Shown: positions 46,975 to 56,713, numbered from the stretch's first letter. The stretch: 64,000 nt of DNA from Bacteroides sp. Marseille-P3684 (GCF_900291465.1 NZ_LT985808.1:2924539-2988538), one strand, 5' to 3'. Notes: generated by a model not told the origin, from the sequence alone. A program made the numbers and translations.

Positions 46975-47649
46975 TCATGGCTCGGCTCTCTTCTCCGGCC
47001 GAGAGTCGGTGAAGCGTTGGGACACAACGTTCCAGTCCACGATTTTCCAGAGCGCTTTCAGGTGGTCGGCCCTTCGGTTCTGATAGTCGAGATAATAGGC
47101 ATGCTCCCATACATCAAAACCCAAAAGTGGTGTCAGATTGTCTCTTACAGGATTTCCTCCGTTGGGATAGGTCTTGATGAGCAACTGTCCGTTACCGTCC
47201 TTGGCGAGCCACACCCATCCAGAGCCGAAGAGCGAGGTACCAGCCTTCACGAAGGCTTCCTTGAAATGATCCACGCTCTCCCATTTTGCCTTGATGGCGT
47301 CTGCAAGAGGACCGGTCGGCTCACCACCTCCGTTGGGAGAGAAGGCGGTGAAGTATAGATTGTGGTTGAGCATCTGTCCTGCATTGTTATACAGTGACCC
47401 TTCGGAACCCCTGACGATATCCTCTATCGTCTTACCCTCCCAGGACGTGTCTTTCACGAGTTTGTTCACATTGTTCACGTAGCCTTGCAGGTGCTTGCCA
47501 TGATGCAGCTCGATGGTCGTTTGGCTGATGACAGGTTCCAGACCATTGGTGGGATAAGGCAAGTCAATAAGACTGAAGGATGTGTTTTGCTGTGCTGCCG
47601 CTCCTTGCACGGCTATCGCAAGCAGTAGGAAATAAAAGAACTTCTTCAT
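46975..47649 (-). CDS. Fe/Mn superoxide dismutase with signal peptide
   Basis: The 224-aa protein converts superoxide to peroxide and oxygen. Metal ligands are visible: His in ELHHGKHLQGY, His in GQMLNHNLYF, and Asp/His in GFDVWEHAYYLDYQ. Unlike the usual cytosolic bacterial enzyme it starts with a clear signal peptide (MKKFFYFLLLAIAVQGAAA), so it is expected to be periplasmic or secreted. The ATG at 47649 was chosen over a TTG at 47658. It lies 28 bases after an outer-membrane protein gene and is likely cotranscribed with it. Metal preference cannot be set from sequence by eye. Confidence 0.92.
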   Translation of the reverse strand: MKKFFYFLLLAIAVQGAAAQQNTSFSLIDLPYPTNGLEPVISQTTIELHHGKHLQGYVNNVNKLVKDTSWEGKTIEDIVRGSEGSLYNNAGQMLNHNLYFTAFSPNGGGEPTGPLADAIKAKWESVDHFKEAFVKAGTSLFGSGWVWLAKDGNGQLLIKTYPNGGNPVRDNLTPLLGFDVWEHAYYLDYQNRRADHLKALWKIVDWNVVSQRFTDSRPEKRAEP

Positions 47650-47677
47650 TGTTTTCAATTTTTGTATTAATAAATAA

Positions 47678-48343
47678 CTAAAACCTCCCTCCTACCTGCA
47701 CGAAAAGACCGTAAGTGTACTTCTTGGAAGGATAGGAGTCTCCCAACGTCGCATGCTCGATGCGCAAAGGGCGATAAGAGGAGTATACATCCAGGTTGGA
47801 GAAACGGTAACCGATGGAATAGAAACGGTTTTTATGCGACACGGTCAGCATCGTCCGCGTGTTCCAGAAAAGCCACTTCCCGTCGTTCGTACTGCGGAGA
47901 CTTGTTTTCGAAGCATTCGTCCGTGAGTCATGATACTCCACACCGATGAGGGTATAAGGCAGTTGTGCCATCAGTTCCGGTTGAAAGGAGACGTGCACCC
48001 CGCACTTGCCGATAGAGAACAGACGGGGCGTACGGAGCAGCACCGAAGGAGCAAGGTATAGCTTGCCGATTTTCCGGTCGTCATCCGCCACATTCCAGGA
48101 AGTCCATTTCCCGGAATTCAGCTCACCGGACGGCGCATACCCCTCCCACTGCTTGTAATATCCCAGTCCGCCTCCGATACCGATGCAGGGGTGGATGAGA
48201 TAATGGAAGGATGCCTCCAGTTCGTAGGTCGTGTCATAAATCAGTCCCGCCAGGAGAGACACTTCCTGTCTGGGTTTCTCTTGTGCTGCGGCATGGAGCA
48301 GAGGGGATGCCGCCAGGAGGATGGTTGCCAGCTTTTTCATCAT
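47678..48343 (-). CDS. Outer-membrane beta-barrel-like protein of unknown function
   Basis: The 221-aa product has a signal peptide (MMKKLATILLAASPLLHAAA) and alternating hydrophobic/polar strands with frequent aromatic ends (GIGGGLGYYKQW, FYSIGYRFSNL, YTYGLFVQVGGRF), finishing in Phe. That is the pattern of a small 8- to 10-stranded outer-membrane barrel. It precedes the exported superoxide dismutase by 28 bases, suggesting a shared transcript and perhaps an envelope-stress role. No family was recognised. A TAGTTTTG box (48426-48433, minus) is a plausible promoter. Confidence 0.7.
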   Translation of the reverse strand: MMKKLATILLAASPLLHAAAQEKPRQEVSLLAGLIYDTTYELEASFHYLIHPCIGIGGGLGYYKQWEGYAPSGELNSGKWTSWNVADDDRKIGKLYLAPSVLLRTPRLFSIGKCGVHVSFQPELMAQLPYTLIGVEYHDSRTNASKTSLRSTNDGKWLFWNTRTMLTVSHKNRFYSIGYRFSNLDVYSSYRPLRIEHATLGDSYPSKKYTYGLFVQVGGRF

Positions 48344-48425
48344 AAGGTTTAGATGGTATTAGTTTCACAGACGTCCTGCTGCTCAGTCGACAAGGCGTCA
48401 GGGAACAAGGAGGTCCGAAACGCCA

Positions 48426-48433
48426 CAAAACTA
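48426..48433 (-). promoter_or_regulatory. Promoter -7 box for the barrel/SOD operon
   Basis: The minus strand reads TAGTTTTG, matching TAnnTTTG, about 83 bases before the start codon. The rest of the gene-free stretch 48344-48684 holds an A/T-rich leader for the opposite gene. Confidence 0.4.
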
Positions 48434-48585
48434 GAAAGAAACTACTATGCCACAATGGATGGGGAGAAGGTTTCTTCCAGCCGTTTGCATTTATTAGGAA
48501 GTTGTGTACATCACCAACTTACCGGATTGAAAAAGTTTTTTTTGCTTTTTCTTTAAAAAAGAACCAGGCAATCCAAATAAATCCA

Positions 48586-48593
48586 TAACTTTG
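48586..48593 (+). promoter_or_regulatory. Promoter -7 box for the TonB-domain protein
   Basis: TAACTTTG matches TAnnTTTG, about 92 bases upstream of the ATG at 48685. Confidence 0.45.
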
Positions 48594-48684
48594 GGCTGTT
48601 CACCCATACCGATGCTGCTCAACAACAGACTGGAAGAGTGGGCGTATTTCCTCATCATTTGCGCATTTCAAATCATCTGATAAC

Positions 48685-49896
48685 ATGAAACGAATCATCA
48701 TCTCAACCTTATTGTTGATGCTCATGACGCAAGTAAGCATCGGACAGACACTCAAAACCTACAGTGGACTCTACGAAGGTGGACAAGCCACCTATACTTA
48801 TTATGAAGATGAGAATGGGGGACGTGTAAAGCATGGAAAATTCACTTACAATAAAAGTGATAAAGGAGTTGGTGTGGAAAGAGGGATGAACATCCCGTAT
48901 ACCAAAATCCTATCTGCTTCAGGAAACTACAAAAACGGCGTAAAGGATGGAATGTGGACCTACGAGGATAAGACTGACGGTGGAAAAATCAAGTTTGCAG
49001 GCTTTTCAGCGATCATCAATTATGTAAACGGACGCATGGAAGGCACATTGGTTCATGAAGGAGCAATGTTCCAAATGAAGAACAACCGAATCACAGGTCC
49101 GGTGAAGAAAACCAGGAAAACACTGAATGAAGATTGGACGCTATCCGGTCAATTTGACGATGACGGTTTTCCCGATGGGAACTGGAAAAAGGGTTACAAA
49201 TTGAATGGTAACCTTTATGTCGATACCGAAAAATATGTACACGGATTATTGGTTGCCAAACAGACCCAGAACGTATCGACCGGAAAAATAACAAGACATG
49301 AGTTTCCTGATGTCAATCCTCAGGATTATGTCGCCGCATATAACCCTGCCAAAGATTCGACCATCGTGGGAGAACTGATCTGCAAAGAAAAGATTTACTA
49401 TGAACAAGGAGAGAATAACGAGTCATCTATTGATCGGCTACCTGAATTCTTTGGAGCAGAAATCAGAAGCATTGCTGAAAAAATAAAAAATGAGAGTGGC
49501 TTTGGTTCGGAACAGGAAAAGTATGAGGGTATCCCATTTAAAAAGATTGTAATCGTAGACAAGATGGAAACTCAGGACGAAGACATAATCTACACGATGG
49601 TGGAAAAAATGCCAGAATTTCCCGGAGGAATGTTTCAACTGCTGAAATACATCACCAAAAACTTAAAAGCTAGCGACCAAGAATCAGATATCCGGGGACG
49701 TGTGATAGTGAGGTTCGTCGTGAATCGTGACGGCTCTATTTCCGGTGCAAAAATAGTCCGTGGTATCGATCCTACATATTATGATAAAGAGGTATTACGA
49801 CTCGTCAATAGTATGCCTCGCTGGATACCGGGACAGCAAAATGGAAAGAATGTACGGGTACAATATACACTTCCAATAAGGATAGACTTCCAATAA
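48685..49896 (+). CDS. Exported protein with MORN-like repeats and TonB C-terminal domain
   Basis: The 403-aa product has a signal peptide (about 1-20, ending SIGQ). The N-terminal half contains repeated Y/F-x-N-G-x-x-x-G-x-W units (NYKNGVKDGMWTY, DGNWKKGYKLNGN) like MORN-type toxin-antitoxin-associated or surface repeats. The C-terminal 90 residues (FPGGMFQLLKYI, GRVIVRFVVNRDGSI, NSMPRWIPGQ) form a TonB C-terminal domain. It lacks an N-terminal membrane anchor of a classical TonB, so its role in energy transduction is doubtful. Base composition is more A/T-rich than the neighbouring locus. Function is unknown. Confidence 0.8.
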   Translation: MKRIIISTLLLMLMTQVSIGQTLKTYSGLYEGGQATYTYYEDENGGRVKHGKFTYNKSDKGVGVERGMNIPYTKILSASGNYKNGVKDGMWTYEDKTDGGKIKFAGFSAIINYVNGRMEGTLVHEGAMFQMKNNRITGPVKKTRKTLNEDWTLSGQFDDDGFPDGNWKKGYKLNGNLYVDTEKYVHGLLVAKQTQNVSTGKITRHEFPDVNPQDYVAAYNPAKDSTIVGELICKEKIYYEQGENNESSIDRLPEFFGAEIRSIAEKIKNESGFGSEQEKYEGIPFKKIVIVDKMETQDEDIIYTMVEKMPEFPGGMFQLLKYITKNLKASDQESDIRGRVIVRFVVNRDGSISGAKIVRGIDPTYYDKEVLRLVNSMPRWIPGQQNGKNVRVQYTLPIRIDFQ

Positions 49897-50061
49897 AAAA
49901 ACTTTCATATCCCCATCACGCAAGTCTGAGAATCCAATTCAGAAGTAACAGAAAGCAAAGTTGCAACGAGTCATTTCCTCCTCTTCTTATCGAGCTAAGG
50001 TCAAGGATGAAATGGCTCGTGCTTTTTCACCCGGTTATGAAGTCGTATAAAATATCTTGGC

Positions 50062-50069
50062 TATCTTTG
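50062..50069 (+). promoter_or_regulatory. Promoter -7 box for the second hybrid sensor
   Basis: TATCTTTG matches TAnnTTTG, 82 bases before the ATG at 50152. Confidence 0.5.
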
Positions 50070-50151
50070 CCCACAAACAATATGACCGGAAAGGGGATAT
50101 GCTTCCCCGGGAACGGTTCATCCGGGTGTGTCACGTGGTAATGATAAGCTG

Positions 50152-51876
50152 ATGGTGAAAAGAGTTTTCATGTTTCTTGTCTCGTGGTTGTGTGTTTGCC
50201 TGACGGGAGCGCAACCCTACTCCATACAGTCTATCGGTCTTGCCGAAGGACTGTCGAACAATTATGTCCTGGGCATTACGCAGGACAAACAGGGGTTCCT
50301 GTGGTTCGCCACGGAAGAAGGGCTGAATCGCTTCGATGGCATTCAGGTACTGAATTACTACAAAAACAACGACAACAGCATCTCAGGCAACGAACTGAAT
50401 TCCCTGCTCGATGACCCTCACGAACCGGTCCTGTGGATTGCGACGCAACGCAACGGACTGAATGCCTACAATTACGAGACGGGACGTTTCACCTATTACC
50501 AGCATGACGATGCCCGTCCGGAGAGTCTGATAACCGACGACGTGACCCATGTGGCAGCCGCCCACGACGGCAACATCTGGCTGTCCACCTATTGGCAGGG
50601 CATCGACTATCTGGACAAGCGTACCGGACGTTTCACCCACTACAACACTTCTACCGTCGAGGGACTGCCAGACAACCAGCTGTGGACGGTACTCGATGGC
50701 GGTGACGGCAACCTCTATGCCGGACATGTCCGCCACGGTTTTTCCGTCATCTCCATCCGAGAGAAGACCGCAGTAAACTACATGCCACAGCCCGGTAACC
50801 CGCACAGCCTGGAAGGCAGTGAAGTGAACTGCATCTACCAGGACAATGCGGGACGCATCTGGGTCGGGACGGAACGGGGTGTCATGCTCTTCGATGCGTC
50901 CGCCCGACGTTTTTACCGACTGACGGACAAGGACCGCCGCCTGTCCCACCCGGTGCTGGACATCCGGCAGACCTCCGACAACAGGATATGGATTGCCCTG
51001 GACTTCGGGGGCATTGCCATTCTCGACCTGTCCTATTCGGGCTTCCGCTCTCCCGGCGACTTCTCCATCCGCTTCATTGAGGCAGGCGACAACAGCAGCT
51101 ACCTCTCCCATTCACGGGTACGCCGACTGTTCCAGGACAGCTTCGGCAACGTCTGGGTCGGGACTTACGGAGGCGGTGTGGACTTCATCCGCAAGAACCC
51201 TCCCCTCTTCCACAAGTATGAATATACCCACAACCCTGCACATACACAAAACAGCATGACCCGGCGGAACGTCGCCTGTGTAGTCCTCGACAGCAATGAC
51301 GAAGTCTGGATTGGTAGCGACGACGGGGACATCAACCATTTCCGGAAAGGGACACGCCACGAGGTGTTCGGTCTGCAAGCCAATCTCGTGCAAGCGGCAT
51401 ACCGCGACAAGCAGGGCGGACTGTGGTTCGGACTGTACTACGGAGGCGTCGCCTGTCAGGACCCGGAACTGAAAGGCAGGCCTGCCATCCTGCCCCACCC
51501 GGAACTGCAAGGGGTTGATGTGCGCCACATCAGCGAAAATGCACGGGGAAACATCCTGCTCTGCACCAGCTCAGGCATCTATGAGCTGGACCGCCTCAGC
51601 CATGCACCCGTCGGGCATTACACACCGGGAAACAAGCTGACGCGCTGCCTGCTGGAAGATGCAGACGGGAACTACTGGGTCGGCTCGTTCGGCGACGGAC
51701 TGATGGTGCTCGACCGGAACTTCAAGCTGTTGAAGACCTTCAACATGAGCACGCATTTCCCCTCCAACACGGTCAACTGTCTGTTCAGGGATGCGCGCGG
51801 GACAGTCTGGGTCGGGACTGGTGATGGACTGGTTGCTTACCCCCCCCCCACAAGGTTGGAAACGAGATACTTATAA
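50152..51876 (+). CDS. Hybrid two-component sensor, N-terminal part (frame ends after poly-C tract)
   Basis: Signal peptide (VFMFLVSWLCVCLTGAQ) followed by repeated propeller blades (GFLWFATEEGLNRFDG, IWVGTERGVMLFD, VWVGTYGGGVDF, VWVGTGDGLVAY), the periplasmic sensing region of a hybrid two-component protein. The frame leaves the coding path right after a run of ten C residues (51840-51849), continues as TRLETRYL and stops. The continuation of the protein is encoded in another frame from the same point. Removing one C would give a single chain of about 1352 aa. ATG 50152 was chosen over a GTG at 50128. As read, this part would be a truncated periplasmic protein. Confidence 0.85.
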   Translation: MVKRVFMFLVSWLCVCLTGAQPYSIQSIGLAEGLSNNYVLGITQDKQGFLWFATEEGLNRFDGIQVLNYYKNNDNSISGNELNSLLDDPHEPVLWIATQRNGLNAYNYETGRFTYYQHDDARPESLITDDVTHVAAAHDGNIWLSTYWQGIDYLDKRTGRFTHYNTSTVEGLPDNQLWTVLDGGDGNLYAGHVRHGFSVISIREKTAVNYMPQPGNPHSLEGSEVNCIYQDNAGRIWVGTERGVMLFDASARRFYRLTDKDRRLSHPVLDIRQTSDNRIWIALDFGGIAILDLSYSGFRSPGDFSIRFIEAGDNSSYLSHSRVRRLFQDSFGNVWVGTYGGGVDFIRKNPPLFHKYEYTHNPAHTQNSMTRRNVACVVLDSNDEVWIGSDDGDINHFRKGTRHEVFGLQANLVQAAYRDKQGGLWFGLYYGGVACQDPELKGRPAILPHPELQGVDVRHISENARGNILLCTSSGIYELDRLSHAPVGHYTPGNKLTRCLLEDADGNYWVGSFGDGLMVLDRNFKLLKTFNMSTHFPSNTVNCLFRDARGTVWVGTGDGLVAYPPPTRLETRYL

Positions 51877-54211
51877 AGTATATGGCAGAAACGAAGGTCT
51901 CTCCAACACCTTTGTCTGCGGCATTGTGGGCGACCGCCGGGGGAACATCTGGTTCAGCACGAACAAGAGCATCAGCTGCCTGCATGCCGACAGACAAAGG
52001 TGCTCCAACTATGACGCTTCGGACAATCTTCCGCTTGGCAGCTTCAACCCCGGAAGTGTAGCAACCGACACGAAAGGAAACTTCTACTTCGGTTCCATCG
52101 ACGGACTGTGCTACTTCCACCCCGATGAAGTGCTGAAGCCCCGTGTCGCTCCTTCAGCCGTCATCACAAGCCTGAGGGTCATCGGCTCGCTCAACAGCCG
52201 GCAGAAAGACCGGACACTGACCATCGGCAACAGGCAGGACGTGGAGCTGGATTACCGGGAGAACACGTTCGACGTGACGTTCACCATCCCCGACTTCGCC
52301 CTGAAGAACGATGTGGAATATGCCTACCGGCTGGAGGGGCTAGACAACACGTGGTACACCGTACCGAGGAGCAACAGCCTGACATTCCGCAACCTGACAC
52401 CGGGCAGCTATCAGTTGCAGCTGAAGACACGTATCCGCAACCAGGCATGGAGCGACAGGGTAACCTCCCTGGACATCCGCATCGTACCGCCCTTCTACCT
52501 GAGCGAATGGGCGGAAATCCTCTACATCCTGTTGGGACTGGGACTGATCACCTACCTGTCGTATGCCTGGCAAAGGATGCTCCACACCAAAGCCATGTAC
52601 CGCATCGAGAAACAAAGCCGTGCACGCGAACAGGACCTGAACAACGAGCGTCTGCGGTTCTACACGAACATCACCCACGAACTGCGCACACCGCTGACCC
52701 TCATCATCGGTCCGCTGGAAGACCTGCAGAAGAACAATTCGCTGGTGCCGGGAGATGCCAGGCGCATCACAATGATTCACCAAAGTGCCCTGCGTCTGCT
52801 CGACATCATCAACCAGCTCCTGGAGTTCCGGAAAACAGAGACGCAGAACAAACGGCTGTGTGTGCAGAAAGGCAATCTGGTGGAAACGGTCTACGAAATC
52901 GGCATCAAGTACAAGGAGCTGCACTTGAAGCATGCGGTGGACTTTGTCATCGACACGGACGGAAAGGATACGCTGGAGGCATACTATGACAAAGAGGTGG
53001 TCAATATCGTATTGGACAACCTCATCTCGAATGCCCTGAAGTATACGGAGAAGGGAGAAGTACGGGTCGGGGTGAAAGAGACGGTACACCTGGGAACGCC
53101 TTCCATCGACCTGTGGGTGAGCGACACGGGATATGGCATCAGCCCCGAAGCCCTGCCGCACATCTTCGAACGTTACTATCAGGAGAACGGACAGCACCAG
53201 GCTTCCGGCACAGGCATCGGGCTGGCACTGGTCAAGAACCTCGTGACGCTGCATGAGGGAGAAATCACGGTCGAGAGCGAACCGATGCGTGGAAGCACTT
53301 TCCACGTCTGGCTGCAGAGAGATGCAACCTATCCGGATGCCTTGCATGCGGAAGCCAACGCTCCCGAGACGCGGGAAGTTACGTCCGATACTCTTCCGGC
53401 GACCGATGTCTATGCAGGCATGGCGGACGGGGCAAAGCCCATCCTGCTGATTGTGGAAGACAACATGGACATCCGGCAATACCTCGCCGACTCCCTGTCT
53501 GATGAGTTTGACATCCTGACAGCAGCCAATGGAGAAGAAGGGAAGGAGAAAGCCTTCACCTACACCCCCGACATCATCGTCACCGACATCATGATGCCGC
53601 TGATGGATGGCATGGAGCTATGCAAGCATCTGCGTCAGGATATCCGCACCAGCCACATCCCCCTCATCGCACTTACAGCCAAAGACTCTCTCAAAGATAA
53701 AGAAGAAGGCTACACGGTCGGAGTGGATTCCTACCTGACCAAGCCCTGCAGCGCCAGTCTGCTGCGAAGCCGCATCCACAACCTGCTGCGCATCCGCCGT
53801 CAGCTGGCACAACACTTCAGCGACAAGACCGCCACGGTGGACAATCGTCCGGAAGTGCTCGAAGAGTCTCTCAACCGACTGGACAAGGAGTTTATCGATA
53901 AAATCAACGAGCTCATCACATCCCGTCTGGCATCCGACAAGCTCGACATCAACTACCTCTCCGAGCAACTCTGCATGAGCAGCTCCACGCTCTACCGCAA
54001 AATGAAAGCGATCACCGGGATGTCTGCCAACGAATACATCCGCAAGATACGGATGAAGTCTGCTGAGGAATATCTGTTGCAGGGACGTTACAGCATCTCG
54101 GAGGTAGCCTTCAAAGTGGGAATCAACAACATGAATTACTTCCGCCAATGCTTCAAGGAGGAGTTTGGCTGCACCCCGTCGGAGTTCATCAGAAGGTTGA
54201 AGAAGAAGTAA
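51791..54211 (+). CDS. Hybrid two-component sensor/regulator, C-terminal part (frameshifted continuation)
   Basis: The frame carries the last propeller blades (YGRNEGLSNTFVCGIV, GNIWFSTNKSISCL), a Y_Y_Y domain, a membrane helix (EILYILLGLGLITYLSY), a histidine kinase with acceptor His in THELRTPLTL (residue 842 of the repaired chain), an ATPase domain (VLDNLISNALKYT), a receiver with DIIVTDIMMPLMDG, and an AraC-type HTH ending the protein. The ATG at 51791 lies inside the upstream frame and is probably not a genuine start. All signalling motifs are intact, so the gene looks recently or reversibly broken. Its tail overlaps the end of the opposing tag gene by 23 bases. Confidence 0.85.
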   Translation: MRAGQSGSGLVMDWLLTPPPQGWKRDTYKVYGRNEGLSNTFVCGIVGDRRGNIWFSTNKSISCLHADRQRCSNYDASDNLPLGSFNPGSVATDTKGNFYFGSIDGLCYFHPDEVLKPRVAPSAVITSLRVIGSLNSRQKDRTLTIGNRQDVELDYRENTFDVTFTIPDFALKNDVEYAYRLEGLDNTWYTVPRSNSLTFRNLTPGSYQLQLKTRIRNQAWSDRVTSLDIRIVPPFYLSEWAEILYILLGLGLITYLSYAWQRMLHTKAMYRIEKQSRAREQDLNNERLRFYTNITHELRTPLTLIIGPLEDLQKNNSLVPGDARRITMIHQSALRLLDIINQLLEFRKTETQNKRLCVQKGNLVETVYEIGIKYKELHLKHAVDFVIDTDGKDTLEAYYDKEVVNIVLDNLISNALKYTEKGEVRVGVKETVHLGTPSIDLWVSDTGYGISPEALPHIFERYYQENGQHQASGTGIGLALVKNLVTLHEGEITVESEPMRGSTFHVWLQRDATYPDALHAEANAPETREVTSDTLPATDVYAGMADGAKPILLIVEDNMDIRQYLADSLSDEFDILTAANGEEGKEKAFTYTPDIIVTDIMMPLMDGMELCKHLRQDIRTSHIPLIALTAKDSLKDKEEGYTVGVDSYLTKPCSASLLRSRIHNLLRIRRQLAQHFSDKTATVDNRPEVLEESLNRLDKEFIDKINELITSRLASDKLDINYLSEQLCMSSSTLYRKMKAITGMSANEYIRKIRMKSAEEYLLQGRYSISEVAFKVGINNMNYFRQCFKEEFGCTPSEFIRRLKKK
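51840..51849 (+). repeat. Poly-C tract (C10) at the frame change in the hybrid sensor
   Basis: TTAC is followed by nine further C residues and ACAAGG. With nine C in total the frame reads VAYPPPQGWKRDTY without interruption; with ten, as here, it is broken. Such tracts change length by slipped-strand mispairing, and they are also a common sequencing error site. Confidence 0.8.
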
Positions 54212-54770
54212 CGGATGGGGATTCCGCCCGCCAGCAGCCGGCTTCATGGGAATTGATGATGCCGATGGCTTGCAGGTAGGAGTAGATGATGGTGCTGCCT
54301 ACGAACTTCATTCCCCGGCGGGAAAGGTCCTTGGAGACGGCATCGGACAAGGTGGAAGTGGTCTGACCGGTCTCATGGAGGATGTTCCCTTGTGTGAAGC
54401 CCCAGATATACCGGTCAAACGAACCATATTCCCGACGAATCTCATTGAACACGCGGGCATTGGTGACGGCAGCACGAATCTTCAGTCGGTTGCGGACAAT
54501 CCCCTTGTCCTGTTGCAACGCCTGGAGCTTGTCTTCGCCGTATCCGGCAATCCGTTCCGCATCGAAGCCGTCGAATGCCCGACGGAATGCTTCCCGCTTG
54601 TTCAGGATACATTCCCAGGAAAGTCCTGCCTGAAAGGATTCCAGCAACAGCATTTCAAAGAGTCTGCCGTCATCATGCACCGGGACTCCCCATTCCCGGT
54701 CATGATAGGCGACATAGGCAGGATTGGCCGTGTTACACCAGCTGCACCGCGGTTTGTCAAGCTCTGCCAT
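54189..54770 (-). CDS. tag: DNA-3-methyladenine glycosylase I
   Basis: Base-excision repair enzyme of 193 aa that removes 3-methyladenine. RCSWCNTANPAYVAYHDREWG is split here as RCSWCNTANP and YVAYHDREWG, the signature start; LLLESFQAGLSW, KREAFRRAFDGFD and the closing RRGMKFVGSTIIYSYLQAIG are family blocks, and the zinc-binding Cys/His residues are present. The ATG at 54770 was preferred to 54782, which overlaps the upstream gene. It is 5 bases after the glutaredoxin-like gene, and its end overlaps the convergent hybrid sensor. Confidence 0.96.
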   Translation of the reverse strand: MAELDKPRCSWCNTANPAYVAYHDREWGVPVHDDGRLFEMLLLESFQAGLSWECILNKREAFRRAFDGFDAERIAGYGEDKLQALQQDKGIVRNRLKIRAAVTNARVFNEIRREYGSFDRYIWGFTQGNILHETGQTTSTLSDAVSKDLSRRGMKFVGSTIIYSYLQAIGIINSHEAGCWRAESPSVTSSSTF

Positions 54771-54775
54771 ACGCC

Positions 54776-55075
54776 TCAGCATCCTTTTCCATCCAGACTG
54801 CAGGATGGTCCTTCCTCCTCCGGACGGGCATGCAATCCGGCGTCTTCGGGGTTCAGGGTAACCGTTCCGTCTTCCAGCACAAAGCAGGGAATACCCACGG
54901 CTCCGCTCCGCTTGGCTTCATCAAACACCGGACTCTGGTCACGCAGGTGCATGAACTCCTTCAGGTTCCTTATGTGTTCACCTATATCTATCACTTCATA
55001 CCGGCTGTCGCCTTTGACCTGCTCCTCCACGAACATGCAGTCCGGGCAGGTGCTCATTCCATAAATTCTAATCAT
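54776..55075 (-). CDS. Glutaredoxin-like (thioredoxin-fold) protein
   Basis: The 99-aa protein opens with IRIYGMSTCPDCMFVEEQV; the CPDC motif is a redox-type CxxC at residues 10-13. VGIPCFVLEDG supplies the cis-Pro loop of the thioredoxin fold. The C-terminal tail has two extra cysteines (PSCSLDGKGC), possibly a second redox or metal site. It heads a small operon with tag. A TAATTTTG box at 55110-55117 (minus) is a likely promoter. The partner is unknown. Confidence 0.82.
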   Translation of the reverse strand: MIRIYGMSTCPDCMFVEEQVKGDSRYEVIDIGEHIRNLKEFMHLRDQSPVFDEAKRSGAVGIPCFVLEDGTVTLNPEDAGLHARPEEEGPSCSLDGKGC

Positions 55076-55109
55076 TGTGTTACTGTCTTAATTACGTTGT
55101 TTGGTGAGG

Positions 55110-55117
55110 CAAAATTA
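55110..55117 (-). promoter_or_regulatory. Promoter -7 box for glutaredoxin-tag operon
   Basis: The minus strand reads TAATTTTG, matching TAnnTTTG, 35 bases upstream of the glutaredoxin-like start. Confidence 0.5.
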
Positions 55118-55135
55118 GCAGAAATCATCCAATCT

Positions 55136-56713
55136 CTATGATTTGTCCGTCCGCTTCATGCGGGCGGCATCCTTCAGACGTTGTACACGGGCATCTTCGT
55201 GCTCGATGACGGACAGCTCAATCCTCCGGCGACCATACAGAATCTCCTTCCCCGGCTCCGTCACCTTCAGATGCCGTTCTTCCTCATAATCCCTTCTGAT
55301 CAGTCCCATCTGCATCATCTGCATCAGATAGTTTCTCCAGTCATGGCAAGAGATGTCACGTCCGACCCCGAAGGTTTTCAGATACTGCAAGTTCCGGCTA
55401 CGGACTTCTTCGGTGCAGTTGCCGTGCAGGATGTCAATCGTCAGCGTAAGCCTGATTTGTTCCTTCGTCCGCATAATGGCAGACAGCGCCTTCTGTACGA
55501 GTTCCGTCCCGTCAAAGCGTTGGGGTGGCGCAATGCAGACGTCGCAGTTCCCGCAATCACAAGTTCTCGTTTCACCGAAATAGTTAAGCAGAATCCGCCT
55601 GCGGCACACCTGGGCATCGGCATATTCCTGCATCTGCCTCAGCTTCTCCAGGTTCATCTCCTTCTCACCGCTTGACGCCGCAAAGCCACGCAGGGTCATC
55701 ACATCGTCCATGTTGTAGAAAAGGATGGTCTCCGTAGGCAAGCCGTCGCGTCCGCCACGGCCGATTTCCTGGTAATAGTTCTCGATGCTCTTGGGCAGGT
55801 TGTAATGGATGACAAAGCGCACATTCTGCTTGTCGATTCCCATTCCGAAGGCGACAGTCGCCACCATGACGTCGATGCGGTCATGAACGAAGTCCTCCTG
55901 CATCCGGTGGCGCTCCTCCATCGACAGTCCGGCATGATAGACACCCGCCGGTATCCCGTTCCGGCGCAGCTCCTCCGCCAGCTTATCAGTCATGTTGCGC
56001 GTCAGGCAATAGATGATTCCGCTCTCATGCGGATGCCGCCTGATGACATTCAGAATCACCTGAAGCCGCTCCCTGGCAGTATAGCCGCGCTTCACGTCCA
56101 GACTGAGGTTCGGACGGTCGAAAGAACCGACAAACAGTTCCGGATTGCGCAGATGGAGTCCTTCGATAATGTCCCGCCTCGTCACGGAGTCCGCGGTTGC
56201 CGTCAAGGCCAGAATCGGTACATCGGGGTACTCCTCCTGCAAAAAGCCCAGCAGGGTATATTCCGGACGGAAGTCGTATCCCCAGTGCGAGATGCAATGT
56301 GCCTCATCGACGGCAAACAGGGATATCCTGATCCAGCGTGAAATCTCGGGGACCTCGGTCATCAGGCGTTCGGGGGACATGTACAGCAGCTTCACTTCGC
56401 CACGCAGGCATTTCTCACAGACCGCCCTGTTCTCCGCCTCGGTGTTTCCACTGTTGATGGTCTCTGCCCGGATGCCGCGCGCCTGCAGTATTTCCACCTG
56501 GTCTTTCATCAGGGATATGAGTGGGGACACGACAATCGCCGTTCCCTCCAGCATCAATGCCGGCAGCTGGTAACAAAGGGATTTTCCGCCGCCCGTAGGC
56601 ATCAGCACAAGGGCATCTTTCCCTTGCAGGACGTGGTTGATGACTTCTTCCTGTACAGGCCTGAAACTGTCGTAGCCGAAGCAGGCTTTCAATAACTGGC
56701 GTGGTGTTTTCAT
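55136..56713 (-). CDS. recQ: RecQ family ATP-dependent DNA helicase
   Basis: 3'-5' DNA helicase of 525 aa. Walker [31 protein letters not shown] (DEAH box), LTATA and [10 protein letters not shown] are the RecA-like core motifs. The zinc-binding region ([16 protein letters not shown]) and a winged-helix RQC domain follow, but the chain ends before an HRDC domain, so it is a short-form RecQ. A basic tail ([14 protein letters not shown]) closes it. Bacteroidales often encode a longer paralogue as well. Intact. Confidence 0.94.
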   Translation of the reverse strand: MKTPRQLLKACFGYDSFRPVQEEVINHVLQGKDALVLMPTGGGKSLCYQLPALMLEGTAIVVSPLISLMKDQVEILQARGIRAETINSGNTEAENRAVCEKCLRGEVKLLYMSPERLMTEVPEISRWIRISLFAVDEAHCISHWGYDFRPEYTLLGFLQEEYPDVPILALTATADSVTRRDIIEGLHLRNPELFVGSFDRPNLSLDVKRGYTARERLQVILNVIRRHPHESGIIYCLTRNMTDKLAEELRRNGIPAGVYHAGLSMEERHRMQEDFVHDRIDVMVATVAFGMGIDKQNVRFVIHYNLPKSIENYYQEIGRGGRDGLPTETILFYNMDDVMTLRGFAASSGEKEMNLEKLRQMQEYADAQVCRRRILLNYFGETRTCDCGNCDVCIAPPQRFDGTELVQKALSAIMRTKEQIRLTLTIDILHGNCTEEVRSRNLQYLKTFGVGRDISCHDWRNYLMQMMQMGLIRRDYEEERHLKVTEPGKEILYGRRRIELSVIEHEDARVQRLKDAARMKRTDKS

